64,000 bases of DNA from Hyphomicrobiales bacterium. GTDB lineage: Bacteria > Pseudomonadota > Alphaproteobacteria > Rhizobiales > Rhizobiaceae. Each line of letters begins with the position of its first letter. Position 1 is the stretch's first letter. A program made the position numbers and the translations under genes. Shown here in pieces: positions 18,900 to 28,258 of the stretch. The notes beneath the pieces were generated by a model, which was not told the DNA's origin, made no database searches, and saw only the letters and a program-made list of their open reading frames with translations. The DNA is taken from positions 62,001 to 126,000 of the forward strand of contig UBMU01000001.1 in the NCBI GenBank assembly GCA_900466605.1. The letters are read 5' to 3'.

Positions 18900-19681
18900 C
18901 AACCCTGCTCCGAGCCCATGTAGGCCTCGCGCACCCGCTGGTCGGCGCTGACCGTTGCATAGTCGCCTTCGGCAAGGATTTCTCCTCGCTGCAACACGGT
19001 CACATGCTGGCAGATGTTGGCTACGACAGACAGATTGTGTTCGACCATCAGGACCGCACGGTCGCGTGCGACCTCACGGATCAGCGCCGAGACAACGCCG
19101 ACATCCTCGTGTCCCATGCCGGCCATCGGCTCGTCGAGCAGAAGCACTCTTGGATCGAGTGCCAGTGTCGTTGCAATCTCAAGCACACGCTTGCGCCCAT
19201 AAGAAAGATCGGCAGCGATCGCGTTGCGCTCCTTGGAAAGCCCGACCTTCGCAAGCAACTGTTCGGCGCGATCATTCAATTCGTCGAGTGCCGAGAGCGG
19301 ACGCCAGAATTGCGTCGACAGATTATTCGGGCGCTGCAGGGCGACGCGCACATTGTCGAGTACGCTCAGGTGCGGAAAGACTGCCGAGATCTGGAAGGAT
19401 CGCACCAATCCCATGCGCGCGACCTTGTCCGGAGCCGTTTTCGTGATGTCGGTGCCCATCAATGTGATAGTCCCGGCACTGGGCTGCAGGAACTTCGTGA
19501 GCAGGTTGAAGACCGTCGTCTTGCCGGCGCCGTTGGGGCCGATCAGGGCATGCACACTTGCGTCGCGAACATCGAGATCGACGTTCTTAACGGCGGTGAA
19601 GCCGCCGAAATCACGCCGCAGGCCGCGGGCGGAGAGGACCACCCGCGGCGTTGCGTTCGATTGTGTTGCGGAAACCGCCAT
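18899..19681 (-). CDS. Branched-chain-type ABC transporter ATPase (LivG family)
   Basis: A 260-residue ABC ATPase with Walker A GPNGAGKTTVFN (about residues 46-57) and Walker B VLLLDEPMAGMGHEDV. The signature loop reads LSYGRKRVLEIA instead of the more usual LSYGQQRRLEIA, which is common in this subfamily. It follows the binding-protein gene by 4 bp and pairs with LivF. Confidence 0.9.
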
Positions 19682-19685
19682 CGGT

Positions 19686-20891
19686 TCAGTTCACCAGAGC
19701 GCAGCCGCTCTTGGCTGGATCGATGTAGGCTTCTTTGCCGGGGATGGTGGCGAGGACGTTGAAGTAGTCCCACGGCTCCTTGCTGTCGGCCGGCTTCTTG
19801 ACCTGCAGCAGGTACATATCGTGGATCATGCGCCCGTTCGGGCCGACCGTGCCACCACGGCCGAATACGTCGTCGACCGGCAATTCATGCAGCTGCTTTG
19901 CAACGGCTTCGGTGTCGTCGGTGCCGGCCTTGTCGATAGCCTTGAGATATTGAAGGACGGCCGAATACGTGCCCGCATGGATCATATTCGGCATCTTGCC
20001 AGTACGGGCAAAGAATTTCTTGCCGAATTCTCGACTTTTGTCGTCGCGGTTCCAGTAGTAGCCCTCTGTCAGCGTCAGGCCCTGTGCTGCGTCCAGCCCG
20101 AGGCCGTGAACCTCAGCGAGTGTGAAAAGGAGTGCTGCAAGATGCTGACCACCCTGGGTGATTCCAAACTCAGCGGCCTGCTTGATGGCATTGGAAGTAT
20201 CGAGGCCGGCATTGGCAAGTCCGATCACCTTGGCGCCGGACGATTGGGCCTGCAGCAGGAACGATGAGAAGTCCTGCGTCGATAATGGATGGCGCACCGA
20301 CCCTACCACCTTGCCCCCGTTGGCCTTCACGAAGTCGCTGGTCTGCTGCTCTAGGGAATAACCGAATGCATAGTCGGCCGTCAGGAAAAACCAGCTGTCA
20401 CCGCCCTGCTTGACGAGCGCGCCGCCGGTGCCGACAGCAAGCGCATGCGTGTCATAGGCCCAATGGAAGCCGTACGGCGAGCAGGCCTTACCCGTCAGGT
20501 CGGTCGTTGCCGCACCGGTGACTATGTCGATCTTCTTCTTTTCCTTTGCCACGGCCTGAACCGCGAGTGCCACCGAGGAAGTGGTCAATTCCATGATCGC
20601 GTCGACCTGCTCGGTATCATACCATTGACGTGCAATGTTAGAGGCGATGTCGGCCTTGTTCTGATGGTCGGCATCGACGACCTCCACTGGCACACCGAGC
20701 ACCTTGCCGCCAAAATCCTCGACGGCCATCTTGGCCGCTTCGACGGAAGACTTGCCGCCGAAGTCGGCATAGACGCCGGACTGGTCGTTCAAGATTCCGA
20801 TCTTGACCTTGCCATCGGTTGCACCGTCAGCGAGTGCGGCTGTGCTGCTTGCAAGCAGAAATGCCAACGACGCAATGAGATTCTTTCGCAT
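19686..20891 (-). CDS. Periplasmic substrate-binding protein of branched-chain-type ABC importer
   Basis: A 401-residue periplasmic binding protein with a clear signal peptide (residues 1-21, cleavage after ALA). It has the type I fold typical of LivJ/LivK/AmiC-like proteins, beginning KIGILNDQSGVYADFGG. It is the first gene of a leftward operon: binding protein, LivG, LivF, LivH, LivM, GMC oxidoreductase, hydroxyacid dehydrogenase. The larger size than LivK (about 370) and the context suggest a ligand other than leucine. Confidence 0.88.
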   Translation of the reverse strand: MRKNLIASLAFLLASSTAALADGATDGKVKIGILNDQSGVYADFGGKSSVEAAKMAVEDFGGKVLGVPVEVVDADHQNKADIASNIARQWYDTEQVDAIMELTTSSVALAVQAVAKEKKKIDIVTGAATTDLTGKACSPYGFHWAYDTHALAVGTGGALVKQGGDSWFFLTADYAFGYSLEQQTSDFVKANGGKVVGSVRHPLSTQDFSSFLLQAQSSGAKVIGLANAGLDTSNAIKQAAEFGITQGGQHLAALLFTLAEVHGLGLDAAQGLTLTEGYYWNRDDKSREFGKKFFARTGKMPNMIHAGTYSAVLQYLKAIDKAGTDDTEAVAKQLHELPVDDVFGRGGTVGPNGRMIHDMYLLQVKKPADSKEPWDYFNVLATIPGKEAYIDPAKSGCALVN

Positions 20892-21035
20892 ATGTCTCTC
20901 CTCCCAGAGATTGGCCAGAATGCGGATCTGTTCAAATTTGGCCAGCCGCTCTCCTCAAAGCTTCCAGCCCGTGCCTCACGATCATGGAATTGCTCCAATG
21001 AGGCAAGGCCGCTTTACAACTAATTCCAAACAGTA

Positions 21036-21055
21036 TCTGTTCGTTTTTGAACAGA
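21036..21055. promoter_or_regulatory. Inverted repeat in liv-operon/LysR intergenic region
   Basis: The 323-bp gap between the divergent binding-protein gene and the LysR gene contains TCTGTTC-N6-GAACAGA (perfect 7-bp arms). A further copy of the half-site, CTGTTCAAA, lies near 20928. Its place about 150 bp from each start suits a dual operator. I see nothing else in the gap. Confidence 0.45.
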
Positions 21056-21214
21056 AATGTCACTCAAACACAGCTCCGACCCAATGAATGCAGATCGTTA
21101 GGGCGCTTTCGTTGGGAACCTAGGGCAGACCGCCGAGAGGTGCAGCCTGCACCGCATTAGACGAAAGACGCATATCGAACGGCCGGATGACGCCAGGGCC
21201 GATTGGGAGCCCAC

Positions 21215-22132
21215 ATGAACAATCCGCCGCAATTCACCTGGGACGACCTGCAGTTCTTCCTGGCGGTTGCCCGTACCGGGCAGTTGTCGACCGCCGCGCG
21301 GCAATTGCGCACGAGTCACGCCACCGTCTCGCGCCGCATCGACCGGCTGGAATTTGCACTCAAGGTCAAGCTCTTCGAGCGCAATCCGCGCGGCTACGTG
21401 ATGACGGCGATGGGCGCACGATTCGTAGAGACTGCCGAAAAGATGGAACAGGAGACCGAACGGCTGCGCGCCGATCTTACGGACGGCGCAACGCAGCGTG
21501 GCGTTGTTCGCCTCAGCGCACCGGAGGGCTTCTCGAATTTCTTCTTTGCGCGGGTATTGCCGCAGTTCGTCGCGCGCCATCCCAACCTGTCGCTTGAGCT
21601 GGTCACGATCCAACAGATCATGTCGCTGTCGCGCAAGGAGGCCGATATTACTGTTGTTCTCGACGAGCCGAAGGGCGGGCCGTATTTTTCCGCAAAGCTC
21701 ACCGACTATCATCTCCAGGTTTATGGTTCGAAGGAGTATTTGGCACGAAGCGCGCCGATCACCTGCCGCGATGACTTATTGGACCACCCCTTCATCAGCT
21801 ATATCGAAGAGATGATCTTTGCGCCGGGCCTCGACTATCTCGGCGACGTGCATCCACGCATCAAACCGCAGTTTCAAAGCTCCAGTATATTTGCGCAGCT
21901 GACGGCAACGCGAAACGGTCTTGGGCTGTGTGTGCTTCCCTACTTTTTCGCCAGCCGTTACCCCGAACTCGAACGGGTCCTTCCTGACGAGGTGGATCTG
22001 AGACGGCACTACTGGATCACTTGCCATCGTGACCTTCGTCAGTCGCCGCGGGTCCGCGCCGTCATCGACTTTTTGCGTGAAGCGGTGACCGGCGAGGATG
22101 TCAGATTCGTTCCGCCCTGGGTGAAGCGATAA
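21215..22132 (+). CDS. LysR-family regulator, probably of glutaryl-CoA dehydrogenase
   Basis: A 305-residue LysR-type regulator with an N-terminal helix-turn-helix ([32 protein letters not shown], residues 9-50) and a C-terminal periplasmic-binding-protein-like effector domain. I use ATG 21215 rather than the upstream in-frame TTG 21203. It lies 97 bp before gcdH on the same strand, a common arrangement in proteobacteria, where such a protein responds to glutarate or glutaryl-CoA. It could equally control the divergent ABC operon. Confidence 0.85.
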   Translation: MNNPPQFTWDDLQFFLAVARTGQLSTAARQLRTSHATVSRRIDRLEFALKVKLFERNPRGYVMTAMGARFVETAEKMEQETERLRADLTDGATQRGVVRLSAPEGFSNFFFARVLPQFVARHPNLSLELVTIQQIMSLSRKEADITVVLDEPKGGPYFSAKLTDYHLQVYGSKEYLARSAPITCRDDLLDHPFISYIEEMIFAPGLDYLGDVHPRIKPQFQSSSIFAQLTATRNGLGLCVLPYFFASRYPELERVLPDEVDLRRHYWITCHRDLRQSPRVRAVIDFLREAVTGEDVRFVPPWVKR

Positions 22133-22229
22133 CTCACGGCCCAGGTCGATGCCTCGCGAGTTGACCCGTCCAACTGGCAGGTCTATGCCCAAGGATGTTC
22201 GTAGCGACAGGGGATTAGGAGGAGTGACC

Positions 22230-23417
22230 ATGCAGCATACTCGGGAGATCTTCGACTGGGCCGATCCGTTCCGGCTGGTGGAGCAGCTGACCGACGAGGA
22301 GCGCATGGTGCAGGACACGGCCCACGCCTATGCGCAGGATAAGCTCGTGCCGCGCGTGCTCGAAGCCTTCCGACATGAGAAGACCGATCCACAGATCTTC
22401 CGCGAAATGGGTGAGCTTGGTCTGCTTGGGCCGATGATCGCCCCGGAATATGGCGGGGCCGGTCTCGGCTATGTTGCCTATGGCCTGATTGCTCGCGAGG
22501 TAGAACGCGTCGACAGCGGCTACCGGTCGATGATGAGCGTACAGTCCTCCCTTGTCATGGTGCCGATCGATGCCTTCGGCTCCGAGGCGCAGAAGCGGAA
22601 GTATCTTCCGAAGCTTGCGACCGGTGAGTGGATCGGCTGCTTCGGACTGACCGAACCCAACCACGGCTCGGACCCGGGCTCGATGGTGACGCGCGCAAGG
22701 AAGGTCGATGGCGGCTACAACCTGACCGGCGCCAAGACCTGGATTTCCAATGCCCCGATCGCCGATGTTTTCGTCGTCTGGGCCAAGACCGAAGACGGCG
22801 TCATCCGCGGCTTCATCCTCGAGAAAGGATGGAAAGGTCTGTCGGCTCCGGCGATCCACGGCAAGGTCGGCCTGCGCGCTTCGATCACCGGTGAAGTGGT
22901 GATGGAGGAGGTCTTCGTGCCGGAGGAAAACTTGCTGCCCAATGTCACCGGCCTCAAGGGACCCTTTACCTGCCTGAACTCGGCCCGGTTCGGCATCGCC
23001 TGGGGCGCGCTCGGCGCCGCCGAGGACTGCTATGCCAAGGCCCGGCAATACGTTCTGGACCGCAAGCAGTTCGGCCGGCCCTTGGCGGCCAACCAGCTGA
23101 TCCAGAAGAAGCTTGCCGACATGGTAACCGAAATCTCGCTCGGCCTGCAGGGCTGCATCCGGCTTGGCCGCATGAAGGAAGACGGGCATCCGCCGGTGGA
23201 GCTGACCTCGATCGTCAAGCGCAATTCCTGTGGCAAGGCGCTCGATATCGCCAGGCTTGCCCGCGACATGCTGGGCGGCAACGGCATTTCCGACGAGTTC
23301 GGCATTGCCCGCCACCTCGTCAACCTCGAGGTGGTCAACACCTATGAGGGGACTCACGACGTCCACGCGCTCATCCTCGGCCGCGCTGTCACCGGCATTG
23401 CCGCGTTCGCCAATTGA
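22230..23417 (+). CDS. gcdH: Glutaryl-CoA dehydrogenase
   Basis: A 395-residue acyl-CoA dehydrogenase. The GCDH-type C-terminus contains [21 protein letters not shown] and [17 protein letters not shown]; the glutamate in YEGTHDVH is the catalytic base. It oxidises and decarboxylates glutaryl-CoA to crotonyl-CoA in lysine, tryptophan and aromatic degradation. Start ATG 22230 has a strong AGGAGG ribosome site; the frame extends upstream to 22149 without one. The codon use is strongly biased to GC-ending codons, suggesting high expression. Confidence 0.92.
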   Translation: MQHTREIFDWADPFRLVEQLTDEERMVQDTAHAYAQDKLVPRVLEAFRHEKTDPQIFREMGELGLLGPMIAPEYGGAGLGYVAYGLIAREVERVDSGYRSMMSVQSSLVMVPIDAFGSEAQKRKYLPKLATGEWIGCFGLTEPNHGSDPGSMVTRARKVDGGYNLTGAKTWISNAPIADVFVVWAKTEDGVIRGFILEKGWKGLSAPAIHGKVGLRASITGEVVMEEVFVPEENLLPNVTGLKGPFTCLNSARFGIAWGALGAAEDCYAKARQYVLDRKQFGRPLAANQLIQKKLADMVTEISLGLQGCIRLGRMKEDGHPPVELTSIVKRNSCGKALDIARLARDMLGGNGISDEFGIARHLVNLEVVNTYEGTHDVHALILGRAVTGIAAFAN

Positions 23418-23511
23418 GTCAAGTAAACCATCGCGCAAATTGAAACCTGCGCGACAATGTGCCAGCTTCCGATGACCGCGATTAAATTGTGCGCGGGATG
23501 GGGGATTGCAC

Positions 23512-23970
23512 ATGCTTTTGTTTCTTGCATTTCTGATTGGAATTATCGCAGGGCTTAGAGCCATGATGGCGCCAGCCGCCATTGCCTGGGGCGCTGCTCT
23601 CGGCTGGTTTGATGTTTCGCAAACGCCGCTTGCCTTCATGGGATATCGCTGGACTCCGTGGGTGTTCACGCTGCTTGCCGTAGTCGAGTTGATTACCGAC
23701 CAGCTGCCCTCGACCCCGTCCCGCAAGGTCCCCATGCAATTTGCCGCCCGTCTCATCATGGGGGCGCTGACGGGCGCTACGATCGGCGCGTCTGGCGGTT
23801 CGCTCGTCGGCGGACTGATCGCCGGCATTGTCGGCGCCGTGGTCGGCACCTTCGGTGGAGCGGCGGCTCGTGGTAAGCTCGCCGCCGCCTTCGGCAAGGA
23901 TGCACCGGCAGCGCTGATCGAGGATGCGGTCGCAATCATCGGCGCGCTCATCATCGTGGGAGCTGTGTGA
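23512..23970 (+). CDS. DUF4126 family small membrane protein
   Basis: A 152-residue, glycine- and alanine-rich membrane protein with four or five hydrophobic segments, matching the DUF4126 pattern (LAFLIGIIAGLRAMMAPAA at the start, repeated GG/GA helices from residue 85). ATG 23512 follows a GGGGGA ribosome site better than the in-frame TTG 23506. Its stop overlaps the start of the flavin disulfide reductase (TGATG), so the two are probably translationally coupled. The function is unknown. Confidence 0.8.
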   Translation: MLLFLAFLIGIIAGLRAMMAPAAIAWGAALGWFDVSQTPLAFMGYRWTPWVFTLLAVVELITDQLPSTPSRKVPMQFAARLIMGALTGATIGASGGSLVGGLIAGIVGAVVGTFGGAAARGKLAAAFGKDAPAALIEDAVAIIGALIIVGAV

Positions 23971-25337
23971 TGCCAAGTTTCGACGCCATCGTCATCGGAG
24001 CCGGCCAGTCCGGTCCCTTCCTCGCTGCCCGTATGGTCGCGAAGGGTATGAAGGTGGCCTTGATCGAACGCAAGTTCCTCGGCGGCACCTGCGTCAACGC
24101 CGGCTGCATGCCGACGAAGACGCTGGTGGCTAGCGCCCGCGCCGCTCATGTTGCGCGACGCGGCGCTGAATACGGCGTGCTGATCCCGGGCGCGATCGGC
24201 ATCGACATGACAGTGGTGCGCAAGCGCGCCGAAACCGTGACGATGAACGCCCGCAACGGCCTGATCAGCTGGTTTGCCGGCATGGACGGCATGACCGTCA
24301 TCTACGGCCACGCGCGCTTCGAGGACGCCCATACGGTGACCGTCAACGGCGAGACGCTGACGGCCTCGAGGATCTTCCTGAATGTCGGCGCGCGCCCAAC
24401 GATTCCGGATATGCCGGGCATCAACAATATCGACTACCTGACGAGCACATCGATCATCCATCTCGACCGGCTTCCGAAGCATCTGGCGGTCATCGGCGGC
24501 AGCTATATCGGGCTGGAGTTCGCACAGATGTATCGTCGCTTCGGCGCCGAGGTGACGGTCATCGAACGCGGGCCGAAGCTTGCATCGCGCGAGGACGCCG
24601 ACATCTCCGACGCGATCGCCGATATCCTGCGTTCGGAAGGCATAGCCGTGCATACGGAGGCCGACGAGATCGGATTTTCGAAGACGGCCGACGGGATAGA
24701 AGTCAGCATTGGCAATGGTCAATCGCCAATCGAGGCGAGCCACGTGCTTGTCGCCACCGGGCGCACGCCGAACACCGACGATCTCGGGCTCGACAAGGCT
24801 GGCGTTGCTGCGGACAAGCGCGGCTACATCACCGTCGACGACAAGCTTGCCACCAACGTCGATGGAATCTGGGCGCTCGGCGACTGCAATGGCCGCGGTG
24901 CCTTTACCCACACGTCATACAACGACTTCGAGATCGTCGCCGCCAACCTGCTGGACGGCGAAGACCGCAAGCTCAGTGACCGTATCCTCGCCTATGCACT
25001 CTACATCGACCCGCCGCTCGGCCGTGTCGGGATGAGCGAGAAGGAAGCGCGCGCCACCGACCGCAAGATCATGATCTCGACCCGCCCGATGAGCCGGGTC
25101 GGACGCGCCAATGAGCGAGCCGAGACCAAAGGCTTTATGAAGGTAATCGCCGACGCCGAGACGCAGGAGATCCTCGGCGCCGCTATCCTCGGGATCGAGG
25201 GTGACGAGGCGATCCATGGCTTCATCGATGCCATGAACGCCAAGGCGCCCTACCCAGTTCTGAAGTGGGCTGTTCCGATCCATCCCACGGTGTCGGAGCT
25301 GATCCCGACGCTGCTTGGGGATCTGAAACCAGTTTAG
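23970..25337 (+). CDS. Mercuric reductase-like FAD disulfide oxidoreductase
   Basis: A 455-residue class I pyridine nucleotide-disulfide oxidoreductase. The order is: FAD motif IVIGAGQSGPFLA (residues 7-19), redox-active pair GGTCVNAGCMPTKT (about 38-51), NAD(P) motif VIGGSYIGLEFAQMYRRFG (about 172), and the dimerisation domain with the His-Glu pair HPTVSELIPT near the end. Lipoamide dehydrogenase and glutathione reductase share this plan, but the CxxxxC spacing and tail resemble MerA-like paralogues. There are no mer genes or heavy-metal-binding N-domain, so true mercury reduction is unlikely. It is coupled to the DUF4126 gene. Confidence 0.85.
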   Translation: MPSFDAIVIGAGQSGPFLAARMVAKGMKVALIERKFLGGTCVNAGCMPTKTLVASARAAHVARRGAEYGVLIPGAIGIDMTVVRKRAETVTMNARNGLISWFAGMDGMTVIYGHARFEDAHTVTVNGETLTASRIFLNVGARPTIPDMPGINNIDYLTSTSIIHLDRLPKHLAVIGGSYIGLEFAQMYRRFGAEVTVIERGPKLASREDADISDAIADILRSEGIAVHTEADEIGFSKTADGIEVSIGNGQSPIEASHVLVATGRTPNTDDLGLDKAGVAADKRGYITVDDKLATNVDGIWALGDCNGRGAFTHTSYNDFEIVAANLLDGEDRKLSDRILAYALYIDPPLGRVGMSEKEARATDRKIMISTRPMSRVGRANERAETKGFMKVIADAETQEILGAAILGIEGDEAIHGFIDAMNAKAPYPVLKWAVPIHPTVSELIPTLLGDLKPV

Positions 25338-25433
25338 AGACTGCTCCGGCAATCCGGGCCGCAGTGTGGACCTTGACGTAGCGAAAGCGTAGGATGCAGC
25401 CTCTGCCGTGGAGCTCGCCGAAGGATTGAGGAC

Positions 25434-26270
25434 GTGGCTATTTTCATGGACCGGCATGAGCTCGCGGGGACATCCGCAGAAGACATTGCCGAGGCGCATC
25501 GCAGAGATCTGGAAGTCCAGGATCGGTATGGGGTGAAGTTTCTCACCTACTGGTTCGATCAGAGGCGTGGGACTGCGTTTTGCCTGATCGATGCCCCGGA
25601 TGCGGAGACAGCTCAGTGCGTGCATCGGGAAGCGCATGGGTATATTGCTGGCGAAGTAGTGGAAGTCGCACTGTCTGCGGTCGAAGCATTTCTTGGGCGT
25701 ATCCACGAGCCTGGGCAGATGACCGGCCAATCCACCGCCGAGAGGGACGCTGGTCACAGGGCAATTCTTTTCACGGATATCGTTGGTTCCACGGCGTTGA
25801 CATCCCGCCTTGGCGATCGAATGGCAGCCGAACTTGTGCGGGCACATGACGCAATCGTGCGCCGCTGTCTGGCCCAGTGCGAGGGCCGAGAGATAAAGCA
25901 CACCGGCGATGGCATTATGGCCGCGTTCGCCTCCACGCGCGCAGCTGTTGGCTGTGCAATGAGCGTTCAGCGCGAATTTAAACGCTATAACCTAGGCACG
26001 CCGGAGCCACTTCACGTACGCATTGGCCTGGATTGCGGCGAACCAATCGAAGATAGCCACGACCTCTTCGGCGCGACCGTGCAACTTGCCGCCAGGCTGT
26101 GTCAGGCCGCTGCTGGCGATCAGATCCTGGTATCAGAGAACATCTTTCGCGAGCATGGGGCGTCCGAGCTATTCGCCAACGCGACGCGTTACCACCTCAA
26201 AGGATTTTCCCAACCCGTGCTAGCGTTCGAATGCGATTGGACTGATGCCGACCAGGTGTCAGCGAACTGA
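25434..26270 (+). CDS. DUF4242-class III adenylate/guanylate cyclase fusion
   Basis: A 278-residue two-domain protein. Residues 1-90 look like DUF4242 (a small ferredoxin-like fold, nickel-binding in one studied actinobacterial member). Residues 108-270 are a class III nucleotide cyclase domain. The metal aspartates are D115 (FTDIVGST) and D159 (HTGDG), with K155 and D210 as base-selecting candidates. The transition-state asparagine position is Gln217 (GATVQLAARL), with Arg221 kept. The start is GTG 25434. It stands alone, 97 bp after the disulfide reductase, and ends at a hairpin. There is no membrane segment. Confidence 0.82.
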   Translation: MAIFMDRHELAGTSAEDIAEAHRRDLEVQDRYGVKFLTYWFDQRRGTAFCLIDAPDAETAQCVHREAHGYIAGEVVEVALSAVEAFLGRIHEPGQMTGQSTAERDAGHRAILFTDIVGSTALTSRLGDRMAAELVRAHDAIVRRCLAQCEGREIKHTGDGIMAAFASTRAAVGCAMSVQREFKRYNLGTPEPLHVRIGLDCGEPIEDSHDLFGATVQLAARLCQAAAGDQILVSENIFREHGASELFANATRYHLKGFSQPVLAFECDWTDADQVSAN

Positions 26271-26299
26271 CCGATGTGAAATGCCACTAGCAGAGTAAG

Positions 26300-26329
26300 C
26301 CGCTCGGCAAGTAAGCATCTGCCGAGCGG
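26300..26329. terminator. Bidirectional hairpin between cyclase and polyol dehydrogenase genes
   Basis: Perfect 10-bp arms CCGCTCGGCA and TGCCGAGCGG around a 10-base loop lie between two convergent genes (ends at 26270 and 26343). There is no T-run, so this may act as a processing or barrier hairpin rather than a classical intrinsic terminator. Confidence 0.6.
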
Positions 26330-26342
26330 GCGAGCGACAGCC

Positions 26343-27386
26343 CTATTCCATTACGATCTGAAGTTTCACGTCACTCGGTCGCGCCTCGACGGCTCGATCA
26401 AAGGCTGTAATCGATTCCTCGAAGGTGAACGTTTCCGAAATCAGCGGCTTTAGGTCCACTCGTCCCGAGCCGAGCAGGGCAATTGAACGTTCATACTGGT
26501 GTGCGTAGCGGAACACTGTCTCAACCCTGATTTCCTTGGTGGAAGCTGTCGAAACGTCAAAGGCAATCGGATTGACCGGCAGACCGACCGCGACGATGAC
26601 CCCGCCGGGTCTCGGTAGTTCCATGATGGTTTCCCAGGCTCTCGGCGAGCCGGAGCATTCAAAAATTACGTCGGCCCCCCAACCGTCTGTCAAGCGTTCC
26701 ACCTCTTCGGCAAGGTTTGTTTCGCGGATGTTGACCGGGATGACGCCTTGGTACTGTGCGGCGATATCGAGTTTTGGCTGGGCAAGGTCGGCGACAACGG
26801 CGCGAGCACAGCCGCCTGCAAGCGCAGCGATCGCCACCATTGTGCCGATCGGGCCGGCGCCAAGAACGACGGCGGTGTCACCGGGGGTGATCTTCGCTTT
26901 CGTCGCGGCCTGCATGCCGACCGCAAACGGCTCGACCATCGCGCCTTCGGCGAAGCTGACATTGTCTGGGAGCTTATAGGTATAGTTGGCGGGATGGATG
27001 ACCTCGCGCGTAAGCACCCCGTGGATCGGCGGTGTTGCCCAGAAGGCAACGGCGGGATCTACATTGTACATCCCGAGGCGGCTCGCCTTGGAATTTGGAT
27101 CAGGGATACCGGGCTCCATGCAGACGCGGTCTCCGACCTTGAGGTGAGTGACGCCGCCTCCGACCTCGATGACGGTACCGGCGGCTTCATGGCCGAGCAC
27201 CATCGGTTCGTTGACCACGAACGGGCCGATCCTGCCGTGCGTGTAATAGTGGACATCGGAGCCGCAGACACCGACCGTGTGTATCTTAATTTTAACCTGT
27301 CCCGAACCTGTTTCCATCGGCAGGTCTATGTCACGGAGCGCGAGTTCATGCTGGCGTTCGAGTACCAGCGCGCGGACTTTGGCCAT
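26343..27386 (-). CDS. Zinc-dependent polyol dehydrogenase (xylitol/sorbitol dehydrogenase family)
   Basis: A 347-residue medium-chain dehydrogenase. The catalytic zinc ligands are Cys41 ([15 protein letters not shown]) and His66-Glu67 (GHEAAG). The NAD Rossmann motif is [16 protein letters not shown] (about residues 173-188). The [14 protein letters not shown] signature marks sorbitol/xylitol/L-iditol dehydrogenases, which oxidise polyols to ketoses. The four structural-zinc cysteines of alcohol dehydrogenases are absent, as in this branch. It is a monocistronic leftward gene with a striking inverted repeat about 75 bp upstream. Which polyol is used cannot be settled. Confidence 0.87.
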   Translation of the reverse strand: MAKVRALVLERQHELALRDIDLPMETGSGQVKIKIHTVGVCGSDVHYYTHGRIGPFVVNEPMVLGHEAAGTVIEVGGGVTHLKVGDRVCMEPGIPDPNSKASRLGMYNVDPAVAFWATPPIHGVLTREVIHPANYTYKLPDNVSFAEGAMVEPFAVGMQAATKAKITPGDTAVVLGAGPIGTMVAIAALAGGCARAVVADLAQPKLDIAAQYQGVIPVNIRETNLAEEVERLTDGWGADVIFECSGSPRAWETIMELPRPGGVIVAVGLPVNPIAFDVSTASTKEIRVETVFRYAHQYERSIALLGSGRVDLKPLISETFTFEESITAFDRAVEARPSDVKLQIVME

Positions 27387-27460
27387 TGTCAGTTTCCTTC
27401 CCGTTGCCTCCCCGAGCCTTCTTAAATTGGCGCGGCCTTGAAAAGACTATAGGACGCGTT

Positions 27461-27490
27461 GCCTTCGCAATTCAATTGCGTTGCGAAGGC
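27461..27490. promoter_or_regulatory. Nested inverted repeat upstream of polyol dehydrogenase
   Basis: Perfect arms GCCTTCGCAA (27461-27470) and TTGCGAAGGC (27481-27490) flank TTCAATTGCG. Within this lies a second palindrome, CGCAATT-C-AATTGCG (27466-27480). It is 75 bp before the dehydrogenase ATG, in a 393-bp gap that otherwise shows no gene. Overlapping symmetric sites suggest a repressor operator, though no regulator gene adjoins. An RNA hairpin is the alternative. Confidence 0.5.
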
Positions 27491-27779
27491 GTTTGCTCAT
27501 GAAATGTTGAATTGCTCACTTTTGAGAGTTGAATCTCTCCTGGTCTAACGCCTACCACCCGACATTTCCGCGTCGTCCAGCAATCATCGAAAGTTTGGAT
27601 GATCCCTATACGATGTTTATATCTGCGGTGGTTTGCCACGCTCGAATCTTTATCTCGTGTGGGCATATGAACGTGGAGCTACGGTTCGGGTAATCGTGGC
27701 GGGAGCGGTGCCACTGGGTCCGAACATAGTTGGCGCTGGCTGCCTGATGCGTACTTGCACAAGAGACAAGAGAGACTTT

Positions 27780-28235
27780 ATGGACCTTTCAATGATTATC
27801 CGCCCCGAGCACACCTTCATAGGTGTGTCGGTTGCGACGAAATTGAGAGGGCTCCAGATTATTGCGCAGAAGGCCGCGGTGGCCTTCGGCGTCGAGGAAA
27901 AGAAGATACTGCAAGCTCTGGAAAGCCGGGAGAGCCTTGGCTCGACGGGCATCGGCAACGGCGTTGCGGTTCCCCATGCCGTGGTCGAAGGCATGACACA
28001 TCCACGCGGTTTGCTCGTCAGCTTCGCGCGCGGGCTCGATTTCGAGGCAGTCGATGACGTTCCCACGGACATTGCCTTTGTGCTGCTGTTTGGCGAAGCG
28101 AACCGTGGCGAATACCTCAATGTGTTGGCAGCGATCGCGCGTCAACTACAGGCGCCGGGGGTCCTCGATGCCATGCGCAAGGCAAAAACGGCTGAAGAAC
28201 TTTACTCGGATTTTCTGGCCGATTCGCGTGTTTGA
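27780..28235 (+). CDS. Stand-alone PTS EIIA protein (fructose/mannitol, PtsN-like)
   Basis: A 151-residue EIIA-fructose family protein, about the length of PtsN. The phosphorylatable histidine is in GNGVAVPHAVV (about His64), preceded by the typical RESLGSTGIG. I use ATG 27780, since the upstream part of the open frame (27633-27779) is not family-like. No EIIB, EIIC, HPr or EI gene is nearby. It is therefore probably a regulatory phosphocarrier of the nitrogen-type PTS rather than part of a sugar permease. It points away from the polyol dehydrogenase and faces the broken porin. Confidence 0.85.
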   Translation: MDLSMIIRPEHTFIGVSVATKLRGLQIIAQKAAVAFGVEEKKILQALESRESLGSTGIGNGVAVPHAVVEGMTHPRGLLVSFARGLDFEAVDDVPTDIAFVLLFGEANRGEYLNVLAAIARQLQAPGVLDAMRKAKTAEELYSDFLADSRV

Positions 28236-28258
28236 TGGTCATGCACGCGGCCTGGTGG

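Noticed and set aside
22215..24911. An 898-codon open frame on the minus strand across gcdH, DUF4126 and the disulfide reductase
   Set aside because: It has no recognisable domain and lies antisense to three clear genes. The strong GC-ending codon bias of those genes removes stop codons on the other strand, which explains the openness.
23970..25337. Mercury resistance locus
   Set aside because: The reductase resembles MerA in its core, but there is no MerR, MerT, MerP or heavy-metal N-domain nearby.
24915..25901. A 328-codon minus-strand frame spanning the reductase and cyclase genes
   Set aside because: It crosses two real genes and their gap, and shows no family resemblance.
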